Positions 17,060-26,505 are shown, counted from the stretch's first letter. The stretch is 64,000 nucleotides of DNA from Flavobacterium hydrocarbonoxydans (GCF_009789235.1 NZ_WSTB01000001.1:1-64000), one strand, 5' to 3'. A program made the numbers and translations. The notes: generated by a model not told the origin, from the sequence alone.

Positions 17060-18781
17060 ATGAACACAGAATTATTTGGTGTCATCAGTATTTTTATCAT
17101 TTCGATAGTTTTAGCAATTCCTGTGGGAAAGTATATTGCTAGAGTTTTTTTGGGAGATAAAACATTTCTTGACCCTATTTTCAATCCAATTGAAAAATTT
17201 ATTTTTAAAATCAGCGGCATCAATTCTACTGAAGAAATGAACTGGAAACAACACCTGAAAGCGCTTTTGAGTGTCAATATGGTTTGGTTTTTTCTTTGCT
17301 TTTTTGTCTTATTGTTTCAGGGGTCACTATTTCTAAATCCCGACAATAATCCATCCATGACACCCGATTTAGCTTTTAATACCGCTATTTCATTTTTGGT
17401 TAACTGCAACCTTCAACACTATTCAGGCGAAAGTGGTTTGTCTTATTTGTCACAAATGGTTTTGATGTTCCTGCAATTCGTTTCTGCTGGTGTCGGAATG
17501 GCCGCTGCAGCAATGATTTTTACTGCAATGAAAGAAAGAACCACAGATAAACTAGGTAACTTTTATAATTATTTCATCAAAAGTTGTACTCGTATATTAT
17601 TACCACTTTCGGCTATTGTAGCCGTTGCGTTATTATTTAGCGGAACTCCAATGATCTTTGAAGGAAAAGATGCTATTACAACTTTGCAGGGAGATCAGAT
17701 TGAAGTTTCCCGAGGTCCCGCAGCTGCTTTTATCGCCATCAAACATATTGGTACAAACGGAGGTGGTTTTTTTGGAGTTAATTCGGCGCATCCGTTAGAG
17801 AATCCAACTTATTTTACTAATGCGGTTGAACTTTGTGCACAATTAATTATTCCGTTTGCGATGGTTTTTGCACTTGGTTTTTTCCTTAAGAAAAGAAAAT
17901 TCGCGTGTATCATTTTCGGTGTAATGACCGTTGGTTTTTTACTCTTGGTAATTCCGACAGTTATAAGCGAAATCAACGGAAATCCTGCCATAGAAAAAAT
18001 GGGAATCGCACAAACAACTGGTGCGATGGAAGGAAAAGAAGTTCGGTTTGGTCCAGCAATTTCAGGATTTTGGAGCATTGCTACAACTGTAATTTCTACA
18101 GGTTCTGTAAATAGTATGCACGATAGTTCGATGCCTGTTTCCGGGGCTATGCAATTATTAGCCATGATGGTTAATGCTTTTTACGGTGGTTGTGGTGTAG
18201 GTATTTTGAACTTTTATATTTTCATCATTCTGGCTGTATTTATTTCTGGGTTAATGGTAGGTCGAACTCCTGAATTTTTAGGAAAAAAAATCGAAGCACG
18301 GGAAGTTAAAATTGCCGCTATTATTGCTATTCTTCATCCATTATTAATACTGGCAGGTACGGCTTTAGCCTCTTATTTTGCTGCACATGATACTGCAATG
18401 GGATGGTGGTTTAGCGGTAACGCAACAGGCTGGCTCAACAATCCTGGCCATCACGGATTCTCCGAAATGTTATATGAGTTTACTTCGAGTGCAGCCAATA
18501 ACGGTTCTGGTTTTGAAGGCTTAGGAGATAACAATCCGTTCTGGAATATCACAACTGGAATTGTATTATTATTGAGTCGTTTTATTCCAATCATCGGGCC
18601 ATTGGCTATTGCAGGATTATTGGCTAATAAAAAATACATTCCTGAAAGTGCCGGAACTTTAAAAACAGATACTACCATTTTTGGCGTAATGATTTTTGCC
18701 GTAATCGCCATTATTGCCGCTTTATCATTCTTTCCTGCGTTGGCTTTAGGTCCATTGGCAGAATATTTTACACTTCAATAA
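17060..18781 (+). CDS. kdpA: Potassium-transporting ATPase subunit KdpA
   Basis: 573 residues from ATG 17060 (MNTELFGVISIFIISIV). Superfamily of K+ transporters with about ten membrane spans and four selectivity-filter repeats; visible family landmarks are NCNLQHYSGE, GTNGGGFFGVNSAHPLENPT, and TSSAANNGSGFEGL. KdpA takes K+ from outside and passes it to KdpB. The reading frame is open upstream to about 17000, but that part reads through intergenic simple sequence and has no ATG before 17060. A copy of the interspersed palindromic element separates it from kdpB. Confidence 0.97.
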   Translation: MNTELFGVISIFIISIVLAIPVGKYIARVFLGDKTFLDPIFNPIEKFIFKISGINSTEEMNWKQHLKALLSVNMVWFFLCFFVLLFQGSLFLNPDNNPSMTPDLAFNTAISFLVNCNLQHYSGESGLSYLSQMVLMFLQFVSAGVGMAAAAMIFTAMKERTTDKLGNFYNYFIKSCTRILLPLSAIVAVALLFSGTPMIFEGKDAITTLQGDQIEVSRGPAAAFIAIKHIGTNGGGFFGVNSAHPLENPTYFTNAVELCAQLIIPFAMVFALGFFLKKRKFACIIFGVMTVGFLLLVIPTVISEINGNPAIEKMGIAQTTGAMEGKEVRFGPAISGFWSIATTVISTGSVNSMHDSSMPVSGAMQLLAMMVNAFYGGCGVGILNFYIFIILAVFISGLMVGRTPEFLGKKIEAREVKIAAIIAILHPLLILAGTALASYFAAHDTAMGWWFSGNATGWLNNPGHHGFSEMLYEFTSSAANNGSGFEGLGDNNPFWNITTGIVLLLSRFIPIIGPLAIAGLLANKKYIPESAGTLKTDTTIFGVMIFAVIAIIAALSFFPALALGPLAEYFTLQ

Positions 18782-18796
18782 AAATGCTGAAAATTT

Positions 18797-18933
18797 TAAA
18801 CACATAGAAACATAGTATAAAAAAAAAAGACAGAAAGAGTATTTAAAAAAACTAGTTTTTCACACATAGCTATGTGTTTACATGCAAGTGAAACGCCTAA
18901 TTCTCAAAGTAAAATCTATGTCTCTATGTGTTT
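18797..18933. repeat. Interspersed palindromic element, copy C, inside the kdp operon
   Basis: Same orientation as copy A: ends AACACATAGAAACATAG and CTATGTCTCTATGTGTT, core TGCAAGTGAAACGCC at 18883-18897, and inner palindrome ACACATAGCTATGTGT. It lies between kdpA and kdpB and would form a long hairpin in the operon mRNA. Confidence 0.8.
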
Positions 18934-18970
18934 AAAAACATTTAGCCAAACAAAATAATATAAAAGAAAA

Positions 18971-21028
18971 ATGACAACTAATAAATCCACATCATTGTTT
19001 GAAAGCAAGCAGGTAAAAGAAGCCCTAGTGCAATCTTTTGTGAAGCTGAATCCAAAAATGATGATCAAAAATCCGGTAATGTTTACCGTAGAAATAGGAA
19101 CTGCCATTATGTTTGTTGTTTGTATTTCCATTTTAATGGGAGCAACAGAACAGGGAAGTTTTGCCTATAATTTAATTGTGTTTTTAATTTTACTCGCAAC
19201 TCTTTTGTTTGCCAATTTTGCCGAAGCTATTGCCGAAGCCAGAGGAAAAGCACAAGCCGACAGTTTAAGAAAAACACGTGAAGAAACTCCGGCAAGACAA
19301 ATTTTGCCTAGCGGAGAAATCAAAAATATAAGTTCAGCAGAATTAAAAAAAGGAGACGTTTTTGTATGCGAATCAGGTGATTTAATTGCAACCGATGGTG
19401 AAATCATCGAAGGTTTAGCCACTATCGACGAAAGCGCCATTACGGGAGAAAGTGCACCTGTAATTCGGGAAGCTGGTGGTGATAAATCATCGGTAACTGG
19501 AGGTACAAAAGTGCTTTCGGATAAAATTAAAGTTATGGTAACCTCTGAACCTGGCGAAAGCTTTCTGGACAAAATGATTGCTTTGGTTGAAGGTGCAAGC
19601 CGCCAGAAAACACCAAACGAAATTGCCTTAACCATTTTATTAGCCGCATTTACTTTAATCTTCGTGATTGTGTGCGTTACCCTAAAACCGTTTGCCGACT
19701 ATGCAAACGCGCCCATCACGATTGCGGCTTTTATTGCGCTGTTTGTATGTTTAATTCCAACCACAATTGGAGGATTACTTTCAGCGATTGGAATTGCAGG
19801 AATGGACAGAGCGTTACGTGCCAACGTAATTACAAAATCTGGAAAAGCGGTAGAAACTGCCGGAGATATTGATGTTTTACTTTTGGATAAAACCGGAACT
19901 ATCACTATTGGAAACAGAAAAGCAACTAATTTTTATCCGACAAAAGGAATTTCTTTAGATGATTTCATTAAATCTGCTGTACTAAGTTCACTTGCAGATG
20001 ATACACCGGAAGGAAAAAGCATACTTGAGTTAAGTGAAGTGTTAGATATAAAAGGTGAGATGAAAGCAAGCATTTCACAACTCACAGCTAACATCTCACA
20101 CACTATTAAATTTACCGCTGAAACCAGAACTTCTGGTGTGGTTCTTAAAGACGGAACCAACATTAGAAAAGGTGCTCAGGATGCTGCAAAAAATATTGCT
20201 GCTCAAGCTGGAAATGTTTTCCCTGAAGATACGGCTCAAAAAGTAATTGCTATTTCTACCAACGGAGGAACACCATTGGTTGTGATTAAAAACAATGAAG
20301 TTCAGGGTGTAATCGAATTACAGGATATCATTAAAACCGGAATGAAAGAACGTTTTGACCGCTTACGCAAAATGGGTGTAAAAACAGTAATGGTTACAGG
20401 TGATAATCCGCTTACGGCGAAGTTTATTGCCGAAGCTGCCGGAGTTGATGATTTTATTGCCGAAGCAAAACCGGAGGATAAAATGAACTACATCAAAAAC
20501 GAGCAAAACGCTGGTAAGCTGGTAGCGATGATGGGTGACGGAACCAATGATGCTCCTGCCCTTGCCCAAGCCAACGTGGGTGTTGCGATGAACAGCGGAA
20601 CCCAGGCGGCCAAAGAAGCCGGAAATATGGTCGATCTTGACAATGACCCAACCAAATTAATTGAGATTATCGAAATTGGAAAACAGCTTTTAATGACTCG
20701 CGGAACTTTGACCACTTTCTCAATTGCTAATGATGTTGCGAAATATTTTGCGATTGTTCCTGCGCTTTTCATCACGGCAATTCCTGCTCTTGAAGGTTTG
20801 AATATCATGCATTTGCACAGTCCGGAAAGTGCGATTTTATCTGCGGTAATTTTCAATGCGATTATCATCCCGATATTGATTCCGCTGGCGTTGAGAGGGG
20901 TTGATTACAAACCAATTGGTGCTGAAGCTATTTTGAAAAGAAATCTTTTAATCTACGGTTTAGGTGGTTTAATTGTTCCTTTTATCGGAATTAAAGTAAT
21001 TGATTTACTGGTAGCACTGTTTATGTAG
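18971..21028 (+). CDS. kdpB: Potassium-transporting P-type ATPase subunit KdpB
   Basis: 685 residues, normal size. P-type ATPase motifs: TGES at 158-161 in the actuator domain (its Ser corresponds to the regulatory Ser162 of E. coli KdpB), phosphorylation motif DKTGTIT with Asp306, nucleotide-domain motif [18 protein letters not shown] and [10 protein letters not shown] in the hinge. It couples ATP hydrolysis to K+ uptake with KdpA. Oddity: between the IKGEM helix and TAETRTSGV there is an extra stretch ([17 protein letters not shown]) encoded by CACAACTCACAGC...CATCTCACACAC, a simple-sequence type also seen between genes here. Confidence 0.97.
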   Translation: MTTNKSTSLFESKQVKEALVQSFVKLNPKMMIKNPVMFTVEIGTAIMFVVCISILMGATEQGSFAYNLIVFLILLATLLFANFAEAIAEARGKAQADSLRKTREETPARQILPSGEIKNISSAELKKGDVFVCESGDLIATDGEIIEGLATIDESAITGESAPVIREAGGDKSSVTGGTKVLSDKIKVMVTSEPGESFLDKMIALVEGASRQKTPNEIALTILLAAFTLIFVIVCVTLKPFADYANAPITIAAFIALFVCLIPTTIGGLLSAIGIAGMDRALRANVITKSGKAVETAGDIDVLLLDKTGTITIGNRKATNFYPTKGISLDDFIKSAVLSSLADDTPEGKSILELSEVLDIKGEMKASISQLTANISHTIKFTAETRTSGVVLKDGTNIRKGAQDAAKNIAAQAGNVFPEDTAQKVIAISTNGGTPLVVIKNNEVQGVIELQDIIKTGMKERFDRLRKMGVKTVMVTGDNPLTAKFIAEAAGVDDFIAEAKPEDKMNYIKNEQNAGKLVAMMGDGTNDAPALAQANVGVAMNSGTQAAKEAGNMVDLDNDPTKLIEIIEIGKQLLMTRGTLTTFSIANDVAKYFAIVPALFITAIPALEGLNIMHLHSPESAILSAVIFNAIIIPILIPLALRGVDYKPIGAEAILKRNLLIYGLGGLIVPFIGIKVIDLLVALFM

Positions 21029-21154
21029 CTGCTAAGGCGCTAAGTTTCTAAGGTTCTAAGTTTTTTTCTTAGTCCCTTAGATTCTTAACCGCTTAAAATC
21101 TTCAAAAAAAATCTTAGAAACTTAGAGGCTTAGTCTCTTAGAAACTTTAAAACA

Positions 21155-21709
21155 ATGAAAAATATAATCTCACTATTAAAATTCACACTGCTCACCGTAA
21201 TTCTGTTTGCAGTTATTTATCCCCTGGCAATTTATGGAATTGCACAATTTGCTCCGAATCAGGGAAAAGGAGAAACTATTTCGGTTAACGGAAAAGTGGT
21301 TGGTTACCAAAAAATAGGTCAGAAGTTTGATCAGCCAAATTATTTCTGGGGAAGACCTTCGGCTGTTGATTATAACGCTGCAGGAAGTGCCGGTAGCAAC
21401 AAAGGACCAAGCAATGCTGAATATTTGGCTTTGGTACAAAAAAGAATCGACACGTTTTTAATCGTTCATCCTTATTTGAAAAAATCGGAGATTCCTGCTG
21501 ATATGGTAACGGCTTCAGGAAGTGGTTTAGATCCTAACATTTCACCAGAAGGTGCTTTGATTCAGGTGAAACGTGTTGCTAAGGAAAGAAATTTAGCGGA
21601 AACTAAAGTAAAAGCTTTGGTGGAATCTAAAATTAACAAACCAACCGTTATGGGAACTCCAACGGTTAATGTTCTGGAATTGAATGTGGCTTTGGATGAG
21701 TTGAAATAA
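21155..21709 (+). CDS. kdpC: Potassium-transporting ATPase subunit KdpC
   Basis: 184 residues: one N-terminal membrane span (LLKFTLLTVILFAVIYPLAI), then a periplasmic domain with family landmarks YFWGRPSAVDYNAAGSAGSNKGPSN and the C-terminal ASGSGLDPNISPEGA and VNVLELNVALD. KdpC raises the affinity of the pump. A 126-bp gap with CTAAG-rich simple repeats separates it from kdpB. Confidence 0.96.
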   Translation: MKNIISLLKFTLLTVILFAVIYPLAIYGIAQFAPNQGKGETISVNGKVVGYQKIGQKFDQPNYFWGRPSAVDYNAAGSAGSNKGPSNAEYLALVQKRIDTFLIVHPYLKKSEIPADMVTASGSGLDPNISPEGALIQVKRVAKERNLAETKVKALVESKINKPTVMGTPTVNVLELNVALDELK

Positions 21710-21733
21710 AGGTTCTGAGTTTCTGAGTCGCTA

Positions 21734-21942
21734 TCCCGATAGCTATCGGGACTAAATTTTTCTCCTGCAAGGTTTCCAAAACCTTGTAGGTTTAAAATCG
21801 GCAACTACTATTATGAAGTAACCTTAAAATCAGCTTTGTGTCTAATTTTAGTGCGGTTGCTTCGTTCCTCGCAATGACAAACCGTGGCTAGAATTGAAAT
21901 CTTAGAAATTAATACCTACAAGGTTTTGGAAACCTTGCAGGA
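21734..21942. repeat. Palindrome plus paired inverted repeat, downstream of kdpC
   Basis: TCCCGATAGCTATCGGGA (21734-21751) is a perfect 18-bp palindrome, repeated at 58808-58825 and with one change at 7506-7523. The arms 21763-21791 and 21914-21942 are exact 29-bp reverse complements and match the pair at 16157-16258. A direct repeat TTGCTTCGTTCCTCGCAATG occurs at about 21858 and 22090. Confidence 0.85.
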
Positions 21943-21960
21943 ACGAAAAACGCCCTTTTT

Positions 21961-22050
21961 GCCCCGAATGCCCTAGCCCTGATAGAAGCGAAAATCCTTT
22001 TGTGCCGGGGTTCGGCACAAAAGATTGTAGCGGATAGCAGGAAATAGCTC
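21961..22050 (+). ncRNA. Structured element, candidate Flavo-1-type RNA or REP-like sequence
   Basis: It contains CCCTAGCCCTGATAGAAGCG, a perfect 11-bp hairpin (CTTTTGTGCCG / CGGCACAAAAG, loop GGGTT, 21997-22023) and then AGCGGATAGCAGGAAATAGC. I have seen conserved blocks of this kind with a variable hairpin recurring between genes in Flavobacterium; they may correspond to the Flavo-1 RNA motif. The strand and the family name are inferences. Confidence 0.4.
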
Positions 22051-22117
22051 CTTAAAACCTACTTAATATATAAACTAATGAGGATGAGATTGCTTCGTTC
22101 CTCGCAATGACAAAAAA

Positions 22118-23194
22118 ATGAAAAAAATAATACTTACTGCTTTAATCGCTTTTGGTTTTAGCAATTTGCAAGCACAAGAAGAATCAAAGAGTCCGTTTAC
22201 GTTTTCTGGATATGTGGACGCGTATTATAGTTACGATTTTGGAAAACCGGAAGATCATACGCGACCAGGATTTTTTTATAGTTACTATAAAAGCAACGAG
22301 GTAAACCTGAATTTAGGAATGGTAAAAGTGAATTATTCGAAAGAAAATATTCGTGGGAATTTTGCTTTGATGGCGGGAACTTATGCCGAATACAACTTGG
22401 CTGCAGAGCAAGGTTTACTGAAAAATGTTTACGAAGCAAATGTAGGTGTGAAGATTTCGCAAAGTCATGATTTATGGATTGATGCTGGAATTATGCCTTC
22501 GCATATTGGTTTTGAAAGTGCGATTGGCAAAGATTGCCAGACACTGACAAGAAGTATTCTGGCTGAAAACTCTCCGTATTATGAAACGGGCGTAAAAATT
22601 GGTTATACATCTGAGTCCGGAAAATGGTATTTGGCAGGAATGTATTTGAATGGCTGGCAAAGAATCCAGAAAGTTGAAGGCAATCAAACGCCTGCTTTTG
22701 GAACGCAAATCACGTATAAACCATCAGATAAGGTTGTTTTGAACTGGAGTACTTACGCAGGTAACGAACAACCTGATATCGATAAAAAATGGCGCTATTT
22801 TAATAACTTTTACGGACAGTTTAAAGTAACCGAAAAAACAAATATTACAGCAGGTGTTGATGTCGGGTCACAACAATCGGCTAAAAAAAGCAACAAATAC
22901 GACACTTGGTTTTCGCCTGTTTTGATTCTGCAATACAAACCAACAGATAAGATTCAGCTAGCGGCTCGTGGCGAATATTACAGTGATGAAAAAGGTGTAA
23001 TTATCGCAACTGAAACGCCAAATGGATTTAAAACTTACGGATTTTCGGCTAACTTTGATTACATAATTACTGACAATGTGATGTTTAGAATTGAAGCCAG
23101 AAATCTTTCTAGTAAAGATGAAATTTTCACAAAAAATGATCTTCCAATGGATACGAATACGTTTGTAACGACTTCGCTGGCGATTTCATTTTAA
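22118..23194 (+). CDS. Outer-membrane beta-barrel porin (BBP2-like), Kdp-associated
   Basis: 358 residues. Signal peptide of about 19 residues (MKKIILTALIAFGFSNLQAQ), then alternating beta strands rich in aromatic residues and ending in a C-terminal Phe (TTSLAISF), as outer-membrane barrels do. Features such as FSGYVDAYYSYDF, DAGIMPSHIGFESA and SPYYETGVKIGY fit the putative beta-barrel porin-2 family. It stands between kdpC and the KdpD sensor in the same orientation, so it may let K+ or a counter-ion through the outer membrane under K+ starvation. That role is inferred from context. Confidence 0.85.
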   Translation: MKKIILTALIAFGFSNLQAQEESKSPFTFSGYVDAYYSYDFGKPEDHTRPGFFYSYYKSNEVNLNLGMVKVNYSKENIRGNFALMAGTYAEYNLAAEQGLLKNVYEANVGVKISQSHDLWIDAGIMPSHIGFESAIGKDCQTLTRSILAENSPYYETGVKIGYTSESGKWYLAGMYLNGWQRIQKVEGNQTPAFGTQITYKPSDKVVLNWSTYAGNEQPDIDKKWRYFNNFYGQFKVTEKTNITAGVDVGSQQSAKKSNKYDTWFSPVLILQYKPTDKIQLAARGEYYSDEKGVIIATETPNGFKTYGFSANFDYIITDNVMFRIEARNLSSKDEIFTKNDLPMDTNTFVTTSLAISF

Positions 23195-23210
23195 AATTAT
23201 TTTGCCACAG

Positions 23211-23361
23211 ATTACACAGATTAAAAGGATTATTTTTTTTTCGCCACGAATTCACGAATTTTTATTTCTAGATTATATAAATTATAATTCGTGAATTCGT
23301 GGCGAATAAATCAACACAAAGCCATTCAATAATCTTTGAAATCCTTTAAATCTGTGGCAAA
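23211..23361. repeat. Nested double palindrome
   Basis: Outer pair TTTGCCACAGATTA.../...AAATCTGTGGCAAA (23211-23361) encloses an inner perfect pair CGCCACGAATTCACGAATT (23242-23260) and its complement (23286-23304). It lies between the porin and kdpD genes. Confidence 0.8.
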
Positions 23362-23404
23362 ACAAATAAAAACTTTGTGACTTAGCGCCTTCGTGGCAGA
23401 AAAC

Positions 23405-24532
23405 ATGAAAGAAGAAAAAGAAAATAACGCACAGCACTTTCTTGATTTAATTCAGAAATCACGAAAAGGAAAGTTTAAAGTCTATATTGGGATGAGCGCC
23501 GGTGTGGGCAAAACTTTTCGGATGCTGCAGGAAGCACATTCGTTGTTGAAAAACGGAATTGATGTAAAAATTGGCTACATCGAAACACATCTGCGCAAGG
23601 AAACGCATGAATTATTATTTGGTTTGCCTGTGATACCGAGGCGAACCATTTTTTATAAAGGAAAAGAGCTCGAAGAACTCGATGTACAAGCCATTATCAA
23701 CCTGAGACCAGAAGTAGTAATTGTGGATGAGTTGGCGCATACCAATGTTGAAGGAAGCAAAAACGAGAAACGCTGGCAGGATGTTTTGGAGATTCTGGAG
23801 GCAGGAATTAATGTGATTTCGGCGGTGAATATTCAGCATATAGAGAGTCTGAACGAAGATGTGAAACGCATTACAGGCATTGATGTTCAGGAACGTATTC
23901 CAGATAATGTGCTGCGCCTGGCAGATGAAGTGGTGAATATCGATCTGACAGCTGAAGATTTGATTGCGCGTTTGAAGGAAGGGAAAATCTATACGGCAGA
24001 TAAGATTCAGACTGCTTTGACGAACTTTTTTAAGTCGGATCAAATTCTGCAGTTGCGTGAATTGGCTTTGAAAGAAGTAGCCAGTCAGGTAGTTCGAAAA
24101 GTAGAAAATGAAGTACCGCAACTTAACGCTTTAAAACATGAAAAACTTCTGGCGTGTATTAGCAGTAATGACAAAACGGCTAAAATTGTAATCCGGAAAG
24201 CAGCGCGACTGGCAAGTTATTATAACGGAATCTGGTATGTGCTATATGTGGAAACGCCAAACGAAAGCAGTACTAAAATTGCCTTAGACAAACAACGTCA
24301 TCTGATTAATAACTTTAAACTGGCTGTACAATTAGGTGCTGAAGTCATCAAAACAGAACACCAAAATATAACGGATGCTATTTTGATGACGGTAGAAGAA
24401 AAACAAATTACAACTGTCTGCATCGGAAAACCACATTTGAATTTATTTAAAGTAATTTTGTCAACAACAATTTTTAGAAGACTATTGAACAAGCTATCAT
24501 TATCGAATGTTGATCTTGTTATTCTATCTTGA
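23405..24532 (+). CDS. kdpD: KdpD-type sensor without kinase domain
   Basis: 375 residues from ATG 23405 (a GTG at 23393 in frame lies inside a repeat and is less likely). Residues 20-230 are the N-terminal KdpD domain: Walker A GMSAGVGKT (29-37), Walker B VVIVDELAHTN, KRWQDVLEIL and VNIQHIESL; residues 240-375 are a universal-stress-protein domain. The four-helix membrane domain, GAF and histidine kinase of full-length KdpD are absent, so the protein can sense (K+, nucleotides) but not phosphorylate. A separate histidine kinase follows 228 bp downstream and presumably supplies catalysis. Confidence 0.93.
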   Translation: MKEEKENNAQHFLDLIQKSRKGKFKVYIGMSAGVGKTFRMLQEAHSLLKNGIDVKIGYIETHLRKETHELLFGLPVIPRRTIFYKGKELEELDVQAIINLRPEVVIVDELAHTNVEGSKNEKRWQDVLEILEAGINVISAVNIQHIESLNEDVKRITGIDVQERIPDNVLRLADEVVNIDLTAEDLIARLKEGKIYTADKIQTALTNFFKSDQILQLRELALKEVASQVVRKVENEVPQLNALKHEKLLACISSNDKTAKIVIRKAARLASYYNGIWYVLYVETPNESSTKIALDKQRHLINNFKLAVQLGAEVIKTEHQNITDAILMTVEEKQITTVCIGKPHLNLFKVILSTTIFRRLLNKLSLSNVDLVILS

Positions 24533-24540
24533 AAATTTTT

Positions 24541-24718
24541 AAACCATATAAGTTATATAAGTTCATTTAAAATTTAACCGCAAAGTTCGCAAAGGTTTAC
24601 TCAAAGTTCACTAAAGTTTTGCTTCTAAAGAGCAAAGACGCAAAGCTGTTTCTTATATTTCCTATTCTTTGCCTTACTATTGCGCATTTTTATATTTCCT
24701 TATATCACTTATATGGTG
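24541..24718. repeat. Dispersed AAACCATATAAGT elements and CAAAG repeat
   Basis: AAACCATATAAGTTATATAA at 24541 and the inverted TATATCACTTATATGG at about 24701 flank an AACCGCAAAG/GCAAAGACGCAAAG stretch. This fills the gap before the kinase gene. Confidence 0.7.
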
Positions 24719-24760
24719 AAAAATATATGGTTCAAAATATATGGTTCAAAAACAAACTAA

Positions 24761-26500
24761 ATGTTTTATAAAATGAGAATTAAAACCAAACTAAATCTGG
24801 GAGTTGGATTATTATTTCTTTTAATCATAATACTTTCGCTGGCGAGTGCCTATTTTGTCTTTTTAATAAAGCAGGACACTGAAAATATTCTAAAGGCAAA
24901 CTATAATACATTAGAATATTCCCGAAAAATGATTTCGTCATTAGATGATCTTGCTCTTGACGAAAAGAAAGCATTGGCTTTGTTTAAAGAAAATCTTCAG
25001 AAACAAGCTTTGAATGTAACCGAAACGGGCGAGAAAGAAGCAACTGAAAACCTTGTCTTTCACTTTGCTGCTTTAGAAAAAAACACCTCTGATGAAAGTA
25101 TAAAAACGGAGATTCGGAAGGCTATTTTTGATATTATAAAACTCAATTTAGATGCTATAAAACAAAAGAGTGATATTGCTAAGAAAACAGCTGAGACAGC
25201 CAACTTTTCAATTGCTATTATTGGTACTTTATGCTTTCTGATTGCTTTTAATTTACTGATAAACCTACCTAATAATATTGCAAATCCTATTAAGGAACTC
25301 ACGCTGAGCATCAAGGAAATTGCCAATAAGAATTATTCAGAGCGGGTGCATTTTACCAATCATAACGAATATGGTGATCTGGCAAAATCCTTTAATACGA
25401 TGGCACAAAAACTCCAGGAATACCATAGCAGTAATCTCTACAAACTATTCTTTGAGAAAAAACGACTGGAAACGCTTATTAATAATATGCACGACCCTAT
25501 TATTGGGCTGGATAATGAAGGTATCATTTTGTTTGCCAATGATGAAGCTCTAAAAATCATTGGTCTGAAATCTGAAGAGGTTATTAGCAAACCGGCTGCT
25601 GAACTGGCGATATCAAATGATTTGATTCGGTCTTTGATTGTAAAAGAAAACACTGATACACCTAAAAAACAACCTCTTAAAATTTATGCGCACGGCAAAG
25701 AAAGCTATTTTGATAAAGAAACCATCAACATCACGATAACACCAACCGGAGAGGAAACTGAAATCAACATTGGCGATGTCATTATTCTGCGAAATATTAC
25801 TTTGTTTAAGGAACTTGATTTTGCTAAAACTAATTTTATAGCGACAGTTTCGCACGAATTAAAAACACCAATTGCCTCTATAAAACTAAGTCTTCAATTG
25901 CTGGAGAATACAAATACAGGTGCCATGAATGACGACCAGAAACAACTAGTAGAAAGTATAAAAGAAGACAGTCAGCGTTTATTGAAAATCACGGGCGAGC
26001 TGCTTAATCTATCGCAGTTGGAAACCGGTAATATTCAGTTGAATATAGAGAAAAGTAATCCGTATGCTATTGTACATTATGCTACAGAAGCTGTAAAAGT
26101 ACAGGCAGAGCAAAAACAAATCAAACTACTAATTGATGCTGATGAAAAGCTGCAGGATGTAAAAGCCGATAGCGAGAAAACAGGCTGGGTACTGATTAAC
26201 TATTTGTCGAATGCCATTACCTATTCGTCTGAAAAAAGTACTATTACCATTAAATTAAAAGAAGAAAACAATGAGATTGTATTTCAGGTTATCGATACCG
26301 GAAAAGGTATTGATGCCCGCTACAAAGACAAAGTTTTTGATAAATACTTTCAGATTCCAGGCAGCCATAAGTCAGGAACAGGATTAGGTCTGGCCATCAG
26401 TAAAGAATTTATAGAAGCCCAGAACGGTACTATTGGGGTAGAAAGCAATTTAGGGTTAGGAAGTACTTTTTGGTTTTCGCTGAAAGCCAATGATAAGTAA
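24761..26500 (+). CDS. Sensor histidine kinase with HAMP and PAS domains, probable kdp kinase
   Basis: 579 residues. Membrane spans at about 13-35 and 147-168 enclose a short periplasmic helical domain; then HAMP (about 165-222), PAS (about 230-345), HisKA with the phospho-acceptor His365 in ATVSHELKTP, and a HATPase domain with N box (WVLINYLSNAI), G1 (DTGKGID) and G2 (GTGLGLAIS) boxes. There is no receiver domain. It closes the Kdp cluster; with the kinase-less KdpD before it and the NtrC-type regulator at the far end, the three probably form one signalling pathway. MRIKTK at 24773 is an alternative start. Confidence 0.93.
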   Translation: MFYKMRIKTKLNLGVGLLFLLIIILSLASAYFVFLIKQDTENILKANYNTLEYSRKMISSLDDLALDEKKALALFKENLQKQALNVTETGEKEATENLVFHFAALEKNTSDESIKTEIRKAIFDIIKLNLDAIKQKSDIAKKTAETANFSIAIIGTLCFLIAFNLLINLPNNIANPIKELTLSIKEIANKNYSERVHFTNHNEYGDLAKSFNTMAQKLQEYHSSNLYKLFFEKKRLETLINNMHDPIIGLDNEGIILFANDEALKIIGLKSEEVISKPAAELAISNDLIRSLIVKENTDTPKKQPLKIYAHGKESYFDKETINITITPTGEETEINIGDVIILRNITLFKELDFAKTNFIATVSHELKTPIASIKLSLQLLENTNTGAMNDDQKQLVESIKEDSQRLLKITGELLNLSQLETGNIQLNIEKSNPYAIVHYATEAVKVQAEQKQIKLLIDADEKLQDVKADSEKTGWVLINYLSNAITYSSEKSTITIKLKEENNEIVFQVIDTGKGIDARYKDKVFDKYFQIPGSHKSGTGLGLAISKEFIEAQNGTIGVESNLGLGSTFWFSLKANDK

Positions 26501-26505
26501 CTCCT

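Noticed and set aside
23393-23404. GTG start for the KdpD sensor
   Set aside because: It lies in the end of a repeat (TTCGTGGCAG); ATG 23405 is four codons later and gives a typical start.
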